Below are positions 12,263-24,721 of a DNA stretch of 64,000 nucleotides, piece after piece (within the stretch, counting starts at the first letter, position 1; each line of letters begins with the position of its first letter). A program made the position numbers and the translations under genes. Source of the stretch: Phallusia mammillata (Eukaryota > Chordata > Ascidiacea > Phlebobranchia > Ascidiidae); the NCBI GenBank assembly GCA_003260075.1, contig QLIY01000790.1:1-64000 (forward strand). The letters are read 5' to 3'. The notes under the pieces are model-generated. The model was given only the letters and a program-made list of their open reading frames with translations. It searched no databases and was not told where the DNA came from.

Positions 12263-12727
12263 ATGGCACTAAGGCTTTTTTTACATGGTTTAAAAGCAGT
12301 TTGCAACATCACCGAGGGAAGAATTGCTGCCAGTTTTTCGCATCTTGGTGTAAGGAACTATTCAGCATCTCAGCAGGACTCTAAAATCCCAGAACCAAAA
12401 AATGTAGCAGACAGTAAAATGAATGGAAAAGACAGTGAACATCCAGTTCTAGTTGCATCACATACAAATAAATGCATAGTCGGCTGCTGTTGTGGGCCTG
12501 ATTCTCCGACTATGAACTGGTTCTTCATTGAGGAAGGCCCTGCCCAAACTTGTGACTGTGGATTTTACTTTAAACTGGACAAAGTGGCCCAGGATCAATG
12601 GATTCCTGAGTACTCAAGAGTCATGCAGGTTAACGAGAACATACCAGACCCACGTTATGCTCGGCGACGGATGCCATTTGATTATACTCCTGAGGTCCCA
12701 GTTCAGGACAAAACTGGCAGTTCATGA
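12263..12727 (+). CDS. Cytochrome c oxidase subunit 5B-like (mitochondrial)
   Basis: Nuclear-encoded, zinc-binding subunit of respiratory complex IV. The 154-residue reading frame starts at a methionine followed by an Arg/Ser/Ala-rich, acid-poor presequence typical of mitochondrial import (residues 1-37). The COX5B core runs from about residue 70: IVGCCCG (C75-C77), NWFFIEEGPAQ, then C97-D-C99-G and FYFKL. The family normally has C-x-x-C at the second pair; here it is C-x-C, one residue shorter. About 45 residues follow where mammalian proteins end shortly after the core. The coding region is in one exon. A TTTCAG acceptor 22 bases before the ATG implies a 5'UTR intron or a trans-spliced leader. 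A longer upstream in-frame start at 12173 would disrupt the presequence, so I chose 12263. Confidence 0.85.
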   Translation: MALRLFLHGLKAVCNITEGRIAASFSHLGVRNYSASQQDSKIPEPKNVADSKMNGKDSEHPVLVASHTNKCIVGCCCGPDSPTMNWFFIEEGPAQTCDCGFYFKLDKVAQDQWIPEYSRVMQVNENIPDPRYARRRMPFDYTPEVPVQDKTGSS

Positions 12728-13061
12728 GCTGGTCTGTGATTACTGTTGGACATTTTTTGAACTTCATTTAAGCAATTTTTTAACACAACTAGACACTTTT
12801 TCCAGTCTGGTGTTCAAATACATCATATATTGTGTATAAGTTGTGGAAAATTGCATTTAAATTCTGATTGCAATTATTTTCACATGGTTCTGTTATAGTT
12901 TTTGATGGTAAATTAGATCTGATTTATGTTTAACAACATCTTAAAACTTTTTGTAAAGCTGCTTTCTAGGTTTCTTTGTTTTGTATTGATTTTTAGTTCA
13001 CTGAGTTACATATAATTTATTGAAAGAAGAAAAAGGAAAAACGAAAAAAAGAAATGTAAAA
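12728..13061. other. 3' flank of the COX5B-like gene
   Basis: AT-rich, with no reading frame of note. It presumably holds the 3'UTR of the plus-strand gene and possibly that of a convergent minus-strand gene. Confidence 0.4.
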
Positions 13062-14236
13062 CTATACAGAAGTTTCCATTGAAAAAATGTCCACGCTTTG
13101 TAAAGAATTTACTGAATACAATTCAGTGTCGAAATAAATGTTTGACTTTACATCTTCTGTATTGTCACAACTACTTGTGTTTGATGAAACAGATTTCGTC
13201 TTGTGTTGAAGTTTGCTGTCAAGATTGTGTTGTTGCTGCTTCGCACAGTATCTCAACTGACAGTTGTCTGTTATGGGAGTGTTTGGGAGTAGGTGTAGTG
13301 GTGTCAAGGGCTGGTACTGGTACTTGCCTGTGAAAGTATGCAAGTAACATTTATTTTTGTACCTCAACCATTTTAGATGCCAGCTTTGCTTAGCTGTTTG
13401 ATAGTGTTTAGAGTATCTTTTGTGTTATACTTTCTGGAAAATTAAGCCAAATACTTCCAGCAAACAACAGATTTTAATGCAATATGGACATTCATTCATT
13501 TCAGACAAATTTAAAGGTTTGGCATTGATCAGCAAAATCTGCCTTGTAAACGTGTTCATTTTTGAAACGAAAACGTTTAAAGAACGTAACAACTACAAAT
13601 ATCCATGAGGTTTGAACTTCCTATCGACCACAAAACACACCCATGGCTGGAGTAAATTACAACACACAAGACGTAGTTACTTACACAAACACCATCCCAC
13701 ATGACAGGCCCAGTGCATCATAGCGCACTTCCCGTGTATTTCACCCGCATGGAAGGTGGGAAAATGCTGGGCGGCGGAGGAAACAGCTAGTTGATGGGCA
13801 GAGGTTTTCAGTTCGTCACTTTTTCGCCCCGGTTCCTGATTAGGAAGCAATTTTTTTACGTTATTGATGTTTATATTAGCGATGATTATGCGTAATTTTT
13901 CAAAACAGGGGGTATGTTTCTATGAATAACAATATCTTTGGGTATTTGGTGTCCAAATTTATACCTATACCAGATTACATGTATTTAATACGCCCAAAAA
14001 TGTTCCCTACTTGCCAAACGTCCAGATTAGCAGCAATGTCTATTTTCCCGAATAAATTGTTCCCAGAAGATTTTTTTAGCCGACATTATATATTGCATTG
14101 GGCCATGAGATTTGCTTACCTTAGTTTCGTCCCCAAACACCGAGGATAGATCGGCGGAACCCAAACTTCCCAATGACGTAGTGGATACGTCAGAGGCCGA
14201 CGTACGGTCGCTATCCCAGCTTTCGAAACGGAACAT
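13062..14236 (-). CDS. Candidate unknown gene; first exon 14236-14120 is the best-supported part
   Basis: On the minus strand, 14236-14120 encodes 39 residues starting MFRFESWDSDRTSASD, rich in Ser, Asp and Thr, and ends at a strong donor (AAG|GTAAGC). A compatible small exon at 13786-13745 (TAG acceptor, GTGAAA donor, phase 0) would add a proline-rich LFPPPPSIFPP stretch. A further open stretch, 13337-13062, follows a CACAG acceptor, but its phase does not join the previous exon, so an exon is missing or it is unrelated. I do not recognise the protein. Confidence 0.3.
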
Positions 14237-14297
14237 TTTCTCAATTGTTTTTTAATTTTTTAGCAGAAATTCAATTTTCTGTGCGTAGGTAGATCTG

Positions 14298-14700
14298 CAA
14301 AATGTAAATAATGGTTAGTTTATGGTTTTCTTAAATCATTTCCTAATCATAAATGCTAATACTTAAACGGCATTCGCCAACAACAATAAGCATCAGGGGT
14401 GTATAATTTCTAACTCTAATTGTGCCCTTTACTCTTTCCTCCTATTATAATTCTAATCTTTGCGCAACATTTTCCGGCTTGGTGATTGTTCTAGTGCTAT
14501 TGTGTTTTCATAACTTCCTTTACCAAGCAAAATGGACCCAACTTCACATATTTCGTATGACTGTTGTTAAGCCTTTATCCTCACAAAGTAACTCGCAGCA
14601 GGCTACATGTCAGTTTCTTAAAGCCTTAATCAACATTACACCTTGCCTTGGGACATTTACTAGTGACTTGTGGCTATATAATATGCTACACAACACACAG
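14298..14700. repeat. Dispersed repeat, copy 1
   Basis: The sequence from TCTGCAAAATGTAAATAATG through GACTTGTGGCTATATAA is repeated in the same order, with substitutions and insertions, at 18674-19250. It is non-coding with no clear terminal repeats. Confidence 0.6.
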
Positions 14701-14959
14701 ACTTTTTTGTTGTTGTTGTTGCAATCGAAGGTCAAATAAGAGATTAATGCTCTACTATGCCTACAGCTAACAAGTTATTTTTCAGCCAAGTTCTTCCAAC
14801 AAAGCGAAATAAACTTAACTTAAATTTACAGCCTGTGCACTGGAGAATATTGCTTCTACCCAGCCTATACCGAGTATGGAAGTTTCTTAATGCCAAAGGG
14901 AAGTGACGTGCATCTCTTGCATGCACCAATCGTGACTTACTGGGCTTGTCAATCAAACC

Positions 14960-16950
14960 AAAATAGCTGCGCGATGATTCCGCCCTTTCATGGCTAAACT
15001 AAAAGTTGTTTTGTTTACACATAGTGAAAAGGTTTGTAGAGTAAGCTAACATAACAAGTGGCACAATTAAAGGATGACATATTCAGTGTGATAATACCAG
15101 TAATCCATATGCGCCACAAGTCCGAAAGTACAGGCCCGAAACCAGTCAGACCCGAAATTGGTTTTAAACGAAGCTCGAAACTATGCACAATTGATGCCCA
15201 GTGTTTGCGAAATGTCATGACTAAAATTTGTAGCAATTGCGTTGTGTACTGCACTAAAGTAACCAATGCTTAACACCAATGTTGGTTCGTTTCGATAAGT
15301 CATCAGCTGACGCTAAAATCAATATGAAACCATGTTGGAACCAAATCAAACATCAAACGGAAAACACCTTTGAACTCAATAATAATTTGTATGTAATTTG
15401 ACTTGAATGTCATTTCAAAGCAACCAAATCCTTTAGTAATTTCGTCCTAATGTTTTTGTTCTTTACCCGATCGATTTACGGCATATACGATATCTATTGG
15501 TTCTTATCAGGAATTACCCGACTCTGCTGAATAATGTATGCCGGCGCCATTGTCAAATTATCTGCTTTGCATTATGGCATAACAAATGATCAGCGACAAA
15601 GTTCCAGAGAGCAACACATTCCAGTCATCGATTACTGCAAAGAGCGTGAAATAAAACTTCAATGCCGCTTCTGTCCATAAGTACGGTAAAGTTATAATTT
15701 CATGAAATGCACTACACGCACACGCGTTGCAGCAATTTAAATTAATCTGGCGTCTAAGCTGATTACATAGCCTACACTCACTACTGAATAAAGTGTCTTT
15801 GGCCAATAAAAACACCAAACACCTATGTTAGTCGCTATGTTAGTCGCTACAATTGTTCGTCTCTATTTTAACAATACCGGCGGTCACAAAACTGATCTTA
15901 AGGTTTAAAAAAGTCTGACAACTTGCTAAGGAATCTGATATTATTGGGCTAACGCTAACAGATGATAGATTTAAAACTTTGATCTGACATAAAGAAAACC
16001 CAGTCATTTTCCCAAATGCATGTACAATGTCTCGCAACATTGTAGTACATGACATATTACATCAACAAGATCTGCTTCATGTCATGAACATCCGACTGCT
16101 TAACAACATTATAAAAGTCTGTGTGCAGAATTAAATGTAATGCGAACGGCTTTTATAACATAACCGTATGTTATCTTAGCCAAAAACACACAAAATTCAT
16201 TAAACAAGACTTTTTATCCATTTTACACATTCAAATTCTAAGGTCTTTGCTAAAACCCTGAACCTGTCGGAAAACTGTTTATGTCAGCAAAGTACTGCAC
16301 TAAATTGGCCTAGCCTGACGTTTTTGTCACCAAAAGTGTATTTCCTGTTTTATTGTTTCATTGTTTTTGTAAACAAACAAAACTCGTAATCGTAACCCGT
16401 GCGCTGCCCTAATGCATTGTCAGTATAACGTACATGCCTTGCAATTCCCAAACACCACAGCACAGACGCAAACGTTTTTATGCCTATTTTTATTTGCTGT
16501 GAGAAAAAATGTACGGTAGCCTTCAATGCCTTATCGTTTATTGCCTCCTTGTTAGCAAGTGCAACTTTCATCAGTTTGCTGATACAACCCATGACTGTCT
16601 GATGTCTGCTGTTGATAAAACCGCGATGATGTTTACCACGTGTAAAAGGAAGTGCCTTATCAGTCTTTACGATGTGAAACAATTCGCTGGTTCACATAAC
16701 TTTAATCATTAAATCTGATTATCACGTATAAAGCGAACCGTAATGTTTTCATGCCCTTGTTCTTTATAATGTTTGATATTGAGCATGAAATGCAATAAAA
16801 GTTTTATTGGTATAGATTTGCAACAGTTTGCTTTTTGTAATCCGTGTTATTTCATATTTAAGAACGTTATTCGAACCGTTGTATTAAAAATCGGCATTAT
16901 ACAAGACCTCGGCATTATAAGAAGCATATATCCAGTGCTGTCATATTGAA
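14960..16950. other. Gene-poor AT-rich stretch
   Basis: I find no exon with both splice signals and recognisable protein here. Only short frames occur. Confidence 0.5.
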
Positions 16951-16952
16951 AA

Positions 16953-17579
16953 GTGTGTTTATCCATGACAGACACAATTTTTCAAGTTTCCTGTTATAAC
17001 AAACATCACATCAATAGTTTTTCTACGGACATATCAGAATATAGACGACTTAAAATAGTTAGTTTGCCACCCTGGAAATATCCTGTAGTTTTTGACTTAT
17101 GTAAACTGTTAGTTATACTTTTCATGTTAAGTTATATCGAAGACAAGTACATATTTCAAGAAAAAAAGGAAACTTCTGCACTTATTCTAACAACAGATTT
17201 CTGTAACAAAACTTGCCACCAAAGAAACTGTACGACTGAACTTTCAAAATCAACTCCGTTTTTGTTGTTGCTGAAACTTAATTCTCATAGGCACCAACCT
17301 TATACCGCTGGGAAATTCTCAACATACAATGGGTTGCCCGGTTTCCGACTTAAAGACCGCAGCGACAGGCCTGTACCAGCAACATGGTTAGGTCATGTGC
17401 TAATGAAAACATGCCTCCCTGCTTTCTTGAAGCGACATGAGCTAATAACTCGGTCAGTGTATAGAATCCCGCTAAGCGTGTTTCGTGCCTTGAGTGCAAC
17501 GAGGCATAACTTTCGTTGCTTGCTGTTTCGGTCCAGCAGCTTTAACCCAACCCAGGGTCTTTTCTTGCATAGCTACTGA
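16953..17579 (+). CDS. Uncharacterised 208-codon open frame
   Basis: A single open frame, unusually long for this AT-rich background. It includes one hydrophobic stretch (residues about 46-62) and a downstream cysteine cluster (CNKTCHQRNC). I recognise no family. Its 3' half reads like repeat-derived sequence and is followed at 17622-17650 by a CTCAA pentamer array, the tail type of a SINE family seen elsewhere in the window. It could be chance or repeat-derived, so confidence is low. Confidence 0.2.
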   Translation: MCLSMTDTIFQVSCYNKHHINSFSTDISEYRRLKIVSLPPWKYPVVFDLCKLLVILFMLSYIEDKYIFQEKKETSALILTTDFCNKTCHQRNCTTELSKSTPFLLLLKLNSHRHQPYTAGKFSTYNGLPGFRLKDRSDRPVPATWLGHVLMKTCLPAFLKRHELITRSVYRIPLSVFRALSATRHNFRCLLFRSSSFNPTQGLFLHSY

Positions 17580-17621
17580 TCAAAACGAAAAATAGTTGCT
17601 TATGTTTTAACCTAAAACTTA

Positions 17622-17650
17622 TCAACTCAACTCAACTCAACTCAACTCAA
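17622..17650. repeat. CAACT/CTCAA pentamer array
   Basis: About six perfect copies of a pentamer. The same short motif ends the SINE-like repeat at 35133-35309, so this is probably the 3' tail of a retroposed element. Confidence 0.6.
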
Positions 17651-18553
17651 CGTAAATCTAGTTAATATTCAGCAGCTAAAGGTCCTTAATTATTTGTAAT
17701 AAATGATAAGCGATGGTCGAAAACTCCAAGTTGCAGCAAGAATGCAAGTTCTGTCTTTCTCGTGCAGCTGACGTTCTTGTACTTGGCTCACAAACACAAA
17801 GCGAAATTGGATTTTCGAAATTAGAATTGTTATGGAAAATAAATAACGCGTTATAACCATAACTGACCTATGGTACAATGTGATTAGTTTTATTGATTCT
17901 GCATTCGAAGACACATTCATTAGGCTATATGATACAATACAATTCTTGAGAATGTGCAAGTTGCAACTTGCAAGTTGCATTTGCAAATAATTAAACAAGA
18001 CCAAAAGATATTAAAGCTTCGAGACAACAAAGTACTAGAATACTTATGATAAAATTATTTGTTGTGACGTCATATTGCTCTATGGTGACCTACTATATTC
18101 CGCTCAGTCAATTGTCGTTTTTGTAAACAAAATTTCGATATGCATTGCACACACGTTTCTACAGTAAAAAATGTTTAAAAAAAACACAATTTGAGATAAA
18201 TTGTCTCGTTGAGGTATTTTGCAGCGAACAAGTTCATAAACTAGTCAAGTAATGCGTTTCATTGGAATCATTATTGTGTGATATCGTATGTTTATTATGA
18301 CGCCATTAAATTTTGGGACTCCCAAATGAAACAAGGTAAAACGAATTTCATTATTATTGCGTCACCTGAAAATTATCATTTGTTGCTCTGTGTGATTACT
18401 CATGCATAACAGGGACTATTGTTTTGCCGAAACATGTGCGATTATTATTTGCACTTTTGCAGGGTGGTTTTGCAGATTTTGTGGTAAAGTTCGTCAACTG
18501 TTTTGTGTTTTATTTAGCAGCTGTTGTTTAAAACTTGCTTATGTTTTGACAAA

Positions 18554-21500
18554 ATGCTGCCGACCACTTTTGTTGCCATCGTGTTAGCCAGTTGGTCGTC
18601 GTTTCATCTTTTACACAACTTTATTTGCGTGAGTCTGTTATTATTAAAATGTTTAAATAATTGTAATATAGTAACATCTGCAAAATGTAAATAATGATTA
18701 GTTTATGGTTTTCTTAAATCATTTCCTGATCATAATTGCTAGTACTTTAAACGTCATGCACCAACAACGATATGCATCAGGGGTGCATGATTTCTTACTC
18801 AAATTGTGCTTTTTACTCTTTGCTCTTTCATACAAAAAACTTTGCGCATACAGCTGTTGTTAAGCCTTTTTCCTGACAAAGTAACTCTCAGCAGGCTCCA
18901 TGTCAGTTTTCATTTCTTAAAGCCTTAATCAACATCACACCTTGCCTTGCCAGTCTGCAGAGTGTGGCAGCTGCACGCGCGATTTTTTTTTGGAAAAAAA
19001 CTTAGCACGCCAAGTTTTGCGGTTTGCACGCGAAAATTTTGCACCAAAAGCATTTAATTCGCCTGTCTTGAGTCTTGACCTCTTTTACTTGCTATGTGCC
19101 TGCTAAAATAGGTATTGCACGTGAACTTACAGGTCGTGCATGCACGCACGCCGGACATGTAGGTCCTGCACGTGCGAGATCTCGTCGGGAACTGCCATGT
19201 TCTGCAGACTCGTTGGGACATTTATTTAGTGACTTGTGGCTATATAACATGTACTTTTGCAGAGTGGTTTTGCAGCAAACAATTTGAATATAGTAAATGC
19301 CTGTAAAAGCTACAAGCCGGTCAAAGATTAGCTGCAGACAGTGCACACTGTTTCGACCTATAAGAGACACTAGCACTAGCCTAAACAGCCTATATCTCTT
19401 ATCACCAGCTGCACTGATAAGACCCTATAAGTCGAAACAGTGTGCACTGTCTGTAGCTTAAGTAAATGTATATTTCCCACAATTTAAACCCTACTAAACT
19501 TTAGACAAATGCACACACAAGTCCTGCAGTGAGCAACTTTTTGCAAAACAACAATATTTTTGTGACGCCGTTTCAAGTAAGATGGTTTACTCAGCGATGG
19601 AACAGATGGATTGTCAAACTTGGACGCTCCTGGAATCTAAAAATATGGTTTGATTTAGGTAAAAATGTTTGTCAACTAAACTGTTGAACAATTTTTCAAC
19701 ACATTTTTTGTGGACAAGAGCCACTAAAACTTATTGTTTTAAGGCCTGTTGTAGACATCAATAACATGCCATGGTTAAGTTGAAAGCATTCAGACACTAA
19801 GTTTTATCTTCTTTTAAACATTTGCATTAGGCGTTTTGTTTGGAGGAGTGTCGATGGTTGCAGCGACTGCATTACTTATCCACACATTATTAACAAGCAT
19901 AAAAGATTTGCCTTTCTTTAGAGAACCTTCCCAGCTTGCCTCCCCACAGGTATGTTGAAGTTGAAATGAACCAAATAGTTTAAAACATGCATCCATGTTT
20001 TTCCTTAAATATGTACTTTTTGTTCTAGGTTCTTACTGTAATTGTTCCGGGCATTAATCTGCCACTAAAGGACATTTGGTACTTGCTGAGTGCAGTTTTA
20101 ATCAGTGGAATATTACATGAATTGGGCCATGCTTTGGCAGCAGCTAGGTGTGTATTTATCAAAACTTTTTATTTTCTAATGCATAAATGAGGTCAATGCA
20201 AAATTACAGATCGAAGCAATTAAGCGGCGATATAGATAAGGTCCCAAGATTGGCATTAGGTTAACTGTTGAGTTGTTGCTTTTCTTTGGCGTCTGTTTAA
20301 AATGTTGCAACCAGACAAGATTTGGCAAATAATAATGTTTACAGTGAAGGGGTGAAGATGAATGGCTTTGGTATGTTCATGTTTGTGATATATCCTGGGG
20401 CATTTGTCGACCTTAACTCTGAAGATTTAAACAAAGCAAACACGAAGAAACAGTTACGAATATATTGTGCTGGTGTTTGGCACAACTTTGCTATCTGCAT
20501 CATAGCATGTGCACTAATTCTTCTTCTTCCCTTTATTCTCACACCTGTTTATGCACAAAAGGGACAAGGGGTTGTGGTAACATTTCAGGACAAGGTTCGT
20601 GATTCACTTAAGTATATTTTTGGTGTTTGCTGATATAACGAATTAACAGATGATTTGTGAATGTGACTAAAGATGTTTCATGATGATTACATTGACTAAT
20701 ATTGCACAAACAAACAATATGCTGCTGTTTTTAACATTCAATAGTGACAAGATCATCTTAGAAAGAATCAAATGACATACAAAATTATAGATTATATTAT
20801 TGATGTTTGTTAAAAAAATTCTGAAAAAAAAAAAAATTAACTTCTGGTAAATGGGTTGCTGTAGTTCAACTATATTTAACACTTGTAAAAAAATAAAGGT
20901 TGTTATAATTACCAGATGTCACCTTTGCAAGGAGAGAGTGGTCTCCACTTGGGTGACAAAATTTTAAGCCTTGACCATTGCTCAATATCCACTGCAAAAG
21001 ATTGGCTTCAATGCCTAAACCTTACTATCCATACACCACAGGCAGGTAAGCCTCTTAGTCAGTCTATCAAATTTCCAGGACTCTTTGGGTAGCAAAGATC
21101 CAGACAAACAATATGGAAGTGCCTTTTTGTTTCAGGGTCATGTATATCTGTTAGCCAGATGAATGCATTGGAATTGACTGATGGCAAGTTGCAACCATCA
21201 TCCACTGCTGGTAACAGAGTCGACTGCTGTGGTTCAAATCCTCCAGCAACCCATCTGTGTTACCAATTTCAAACAGACAGTGATGAGGTATAATCATCGG
21301 AACCAGTGGCTTTCAAACTGCTTGCCTAGGCACACTGGTGCTAAATGCATGTGTGTGTTTTTATTGTAGTTTGTTTTACACTTGCAGAGATTTTCATGTT
21401 TGCCTGGGAGAACTGTAATTGCAGGAAGACCTTGTGTTACCAATGATGGCTGCAATGATAAGCAAATGTCTGAGGGAAACCAAAGAAATGTCTGTGTTGT

Positions 21501-22355
21501 TCCATATCTAGGTACAGTTTATTTGATTTTTTTGCAGACTAAATATTTCGGAGTCAAAGATACTTGTTGCTCCATAAAGCAGTGATATTAGCAGGGTTCT
21601 GTTCCTAGTCTAAAGAAGTTTTTTTTTAACTTGTCTGCCGTAAAATTGTTGTGTTTACACTTTTAAGGTAAATGGTAAAACATAAGTACAGATGCAGCAT
21701 AAACTTGAAACCTGGCTGTTTTTTGAAAAATTGCAGAAAATCCTGCTAGATTTTTACGAATTGTTGCTTCCCGAAACTTTCCACCTTTTGCGAAACATCA
21801 TGTCCTGTATCTTGGCGATCCAGTTGATTTGCTAAGGTTCATTTCTGTGTCTGAATATGAACCAAGATTCAGTCCAATGCCTTTGCAGCTTCCTGCAGTG
21901 ATGCTGAAATTTTTACAGTGAGTGGTAATGTTTATGACATGTTTTGTTTGTATTTTAGAACATATGTGTGCTGATAGCTAATAATTGTATAATTAAACTT
22001 TCTGATGAAATTTCTGATTTAACAAAAATGATTTGTGTTTGCAGATATATGTTTTCTATGTCTGGAGCTCTTGCCTTGCTAAACATTGTACCCTGCTATG
22101 CACTTGATGGGCAATGGGCTTTTAAAGTAAGTTATTCTTTTGTATTACACTTGCTGTGTTACTAGCATGGGTTTTCTTATGTACAACACTATCCTTACAA
22201 ACAATTTTTTTCAGACATTTCTGGATCATTTTTATGTCACTCCACCAAATCTATCCCATCGTAAAGAACTGATCTACAAAATTGTGCTGGGCATTGGAAC
22301 ATTGCTTGTCGCAAGCAACATCCTGTTTGGGTTTGCGCATATCCTCACTAGATGA
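18554..22355 (+). CDS. MBTPS2: Membrane-bound transcription factor site-2 protease (11 exons, complete)
   Basis: Intramembrane zinc metalloprotease of the Golgi/ER that, in the family, makes the second cut releasing SREBP and ATF6 from membranes. Exons: 18554-18628, 19505-19658, 19831-19949, 20029-20147, 20315-20594, 20916-21045, 21136-21287, 21388-21511, 21737-21917, 22045-22126, 22215-22355. Phases close to 518 residues, about the mammalian length. The catalytic HExxH is H146-E-L-G-H150, and the distal zinc aspartate lies in LDG (D466) within [12 protein letters not shown]. The hydrophobic N terminus, [16 protein letters not shown] and the cysteine-rich lumenal loop are all present. Exon 2 was placed at the upstream TTTAG acceptor because only that choice fits phase 0 from exon 1. 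One donor (after exon 5, GTTCGT) is weak. The human poly-serine tract is absent. Confidence 0.96.
18674..19250. repeat. Dispersed repeat, copy 2 (in MBTPS2 intron 1)
   Basis: Matches 14298-14700 in order, with an extra segment around 18955-19205 rich in GCACG/CGTGC motifs that is absent from copy 1. Confidence 0.6.
19331..19457. repeat. Perfect-armed hairpin MITE
   Basis: The left arm GACAGTGCACACTGTTTCGA is inverted on the right as TCGAAACAGTGTGCACTGTC, with CCTATAAG/CTTATAGG-like extensions. A half copy of the arm occurs at about 37690-37730. It lies in MBTPS2 intron 1. Confidence 0.75.
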
Positions 22356-22981
22356 CCTTTGTAGAATGATTTAAGCATCTTCAAGTATTGTTCAACTTTG
22401 TGGTAAGTATCCAAAAGAGAGGGGATTGGTCCAACACTGATGCAAGCTGTTCAAGCAGGAAATACCATGAAATTTCTGCCTGAAATTTGTTTGAGGTACA
22501 AAGTTCTGGTTTTTGCCCAAGTGCTGTTTTGCAAACTGTGAAAGAAAACTATTTTGAATGTCAAAATTGATGCCTCTTGATGCAAAAATTGATGTGTAGG
22601 ACGTCGAAACGTCGATTGTTTACAATAACACTGCTGGATGAGCAATACTTATTATTGGTTATTATTGATGCACCATTTTTGACTAACATTGTTTTTGTTT
22701 GAACAAGAATGTGGAGCATTGGACTTACATAATGCGTTTACACCTCATTATTAAACACAAGTACATATTTATTTCAGCAATCAGGCACAGTAACATTGAA
22801 TGATTTTTTTGGAAAAATATTTTTATTGCTTTAGACACATCATGCAATGACAGTGGTAGTGATAAACTGCATCCAGATATGGCACTGACTTTATAGCATT
22901 TGCCGTATAAAGCAGGATTCATTCCTTACTGCCTTATTGTTGGGGAGCAGAAAGCTGATTAAACTGTTTTGTCAACTTTTG
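22356..22981. other. Convergent 3' ends of MBTPS2 and the tetraspanin
   Basis: The 626 bp between two facing stop codons. It contains GGACGTCGAAACGTCG (about 22598), a motif also seen near 52000 as GGACGTCGAAAACGTCG, which suggests a dispersed repeat fragment. No coding signal. Confidence 0.5.
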
Positions 22982-24669
22982 TCACCAATCCAGGCTTTCA
23001 AAGCTCATAAGTGATAGACATTCACTACTTGAACTGCTACTAGTGCGATCAACCATAGTTAGAGGATTCTTAGACAATGTAGCCCACATTTCCTTAGCCT
23101 TATCCGCGCTTTGTTTGATAGAAGACCAAGTCTGCAGCACTCCTATGCTTCTATTGGCTTCAACTTGCACAAGGTCGTCGTTGTTTGCTGGTCGTTCAAC
23201 GTCGCTCAGGGATTTACTGAAATGAGCCAGTGAACGTTCTGTATCTTTGTTCAGTTGCTTGTCGTTTGGAAGGCTTTTCGATTTTCCAATCCTTCGAGAA
23301 ATCTAATAAAACAAGAATAAATTTTAGAAAGTTGTCCTTAACCTTAACCAATCCGACCTGTTGGTCTTTAGTTTGATTGTCACTAGGGGCTTCCCCTTCC
23401 ATTGACACGTCACAGCTGGTTGCAGTGACGTCACCAGAAGAGCGATTTTTCCGGTTTCTTACTATAACCCACGAAACAAACATTGCAATGATAAAAATTA
23501 TGTTTAACGTTAAAATTGCGACAGTGACGTCAGCGTATGACGTAATTGCTTCATCACATCCGCCTTTGTACAGAGCGTAGTTAATGCTTGGTGCGACGTC
23601 AATAGTCGTTACGTCATCATCGTAGGAGCTTGAGAAAAGCTCAAGGGAAGAATCGTCAGTCACAGATGTGGGTGATTCTGTTGCCCCTGTTGTGGTTTTC
23701 GGACAATATTTTGAAGATTTGCAGCAGTTTGTGGGAATTTGAAGTAAGCGCCAATCGCTGACGTCATTTGCTCCACAGCAACTGAAGATGTACTGAGGAA
23801 AAGTAAGTTAAGTTTAATTCGCTCAGTGAAACAATCGTAATAACAAAGTTGCATTGCCACATTCACCTTGCTGGAAATAGCTGCGCAACATTGAGGCGTT
23901 ATATGAGTTATATGAGTTATCAAAGCGTCAAGAAAGAAAGCGACTGAAACTTTAATTTGCTAAATTTATTCGTGGGGGGGGGGTAATGAAACAATCGTAA
24001 TAACAAAGTTGCATTGCCACATTCACCTTTTTGCTGGAAATAGCTGCGCAACATTGAGGCGTTATATAAGTTATCAAAACGTCAAGAAAGAAAGCGACTG
24101 AAACTTTAATTTGCTAAATTTATTCGTCAGCGATTTTTACAAAGGTTCGTTTTCGGTAAAATCATTTAATGTATAGTCGACAAAAAAATGCATCACTGTA
24201 CTTAGCCTAAAATACAGAAAGAATAAAAAACAACCGTATATGGAATATGTTACAACTGTTGTTCGCCATCCAATTGTTTTATTTTGTAGCATACCTAATT
24301 TAGTTCCATCTATTGGAATTAGGAGGATATTTACCTGATACAACTCTATATTTTGTAGCGAATTTTCCAAATCTTTGGAAGCCTGTATGTTTGCCATATT
24401 GGTGTGCAAATTTATTTGAATCATCCCTGTAGCTCCAAGACAAAGAGTAATGGCTACCGCATATAATAACACTGTACCCCAGGTAGCTAAACAGACACTT
24501 CTTTTTCGGCATTTCTGGAATCGATTCCCTACGACCCATAGCTCAACAATTAAAAGTACCTACAAAAAATATTTACAAAAGTTAAAACTGTGGAAAGGTA
24601 TTTTGGATTGTTTGATGGTCGTGGTCAGGGAGTCGAACCGGAACTGAACCCGAACCCGCGAACCGGCTT

Positions 24670-24721
<52 letters not shown>

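Noticed and set aside
19530-19658. MBTPS2 exon 2 starting at the CTGCAG acceptor (19530)
   Set aside because: It would not fit phase 0 from exon 1. The TTTAG acceptor at 19505 fits and gives the family's spacing.
23850-23930. An extra tetraspanin exon encoding ITPQCCAAISSK
   Set aside because: The frame needs a phase the flanking exons do not supply, and the loop reads correctly from LENSLQNIELYQ to YIFSCCG without it.
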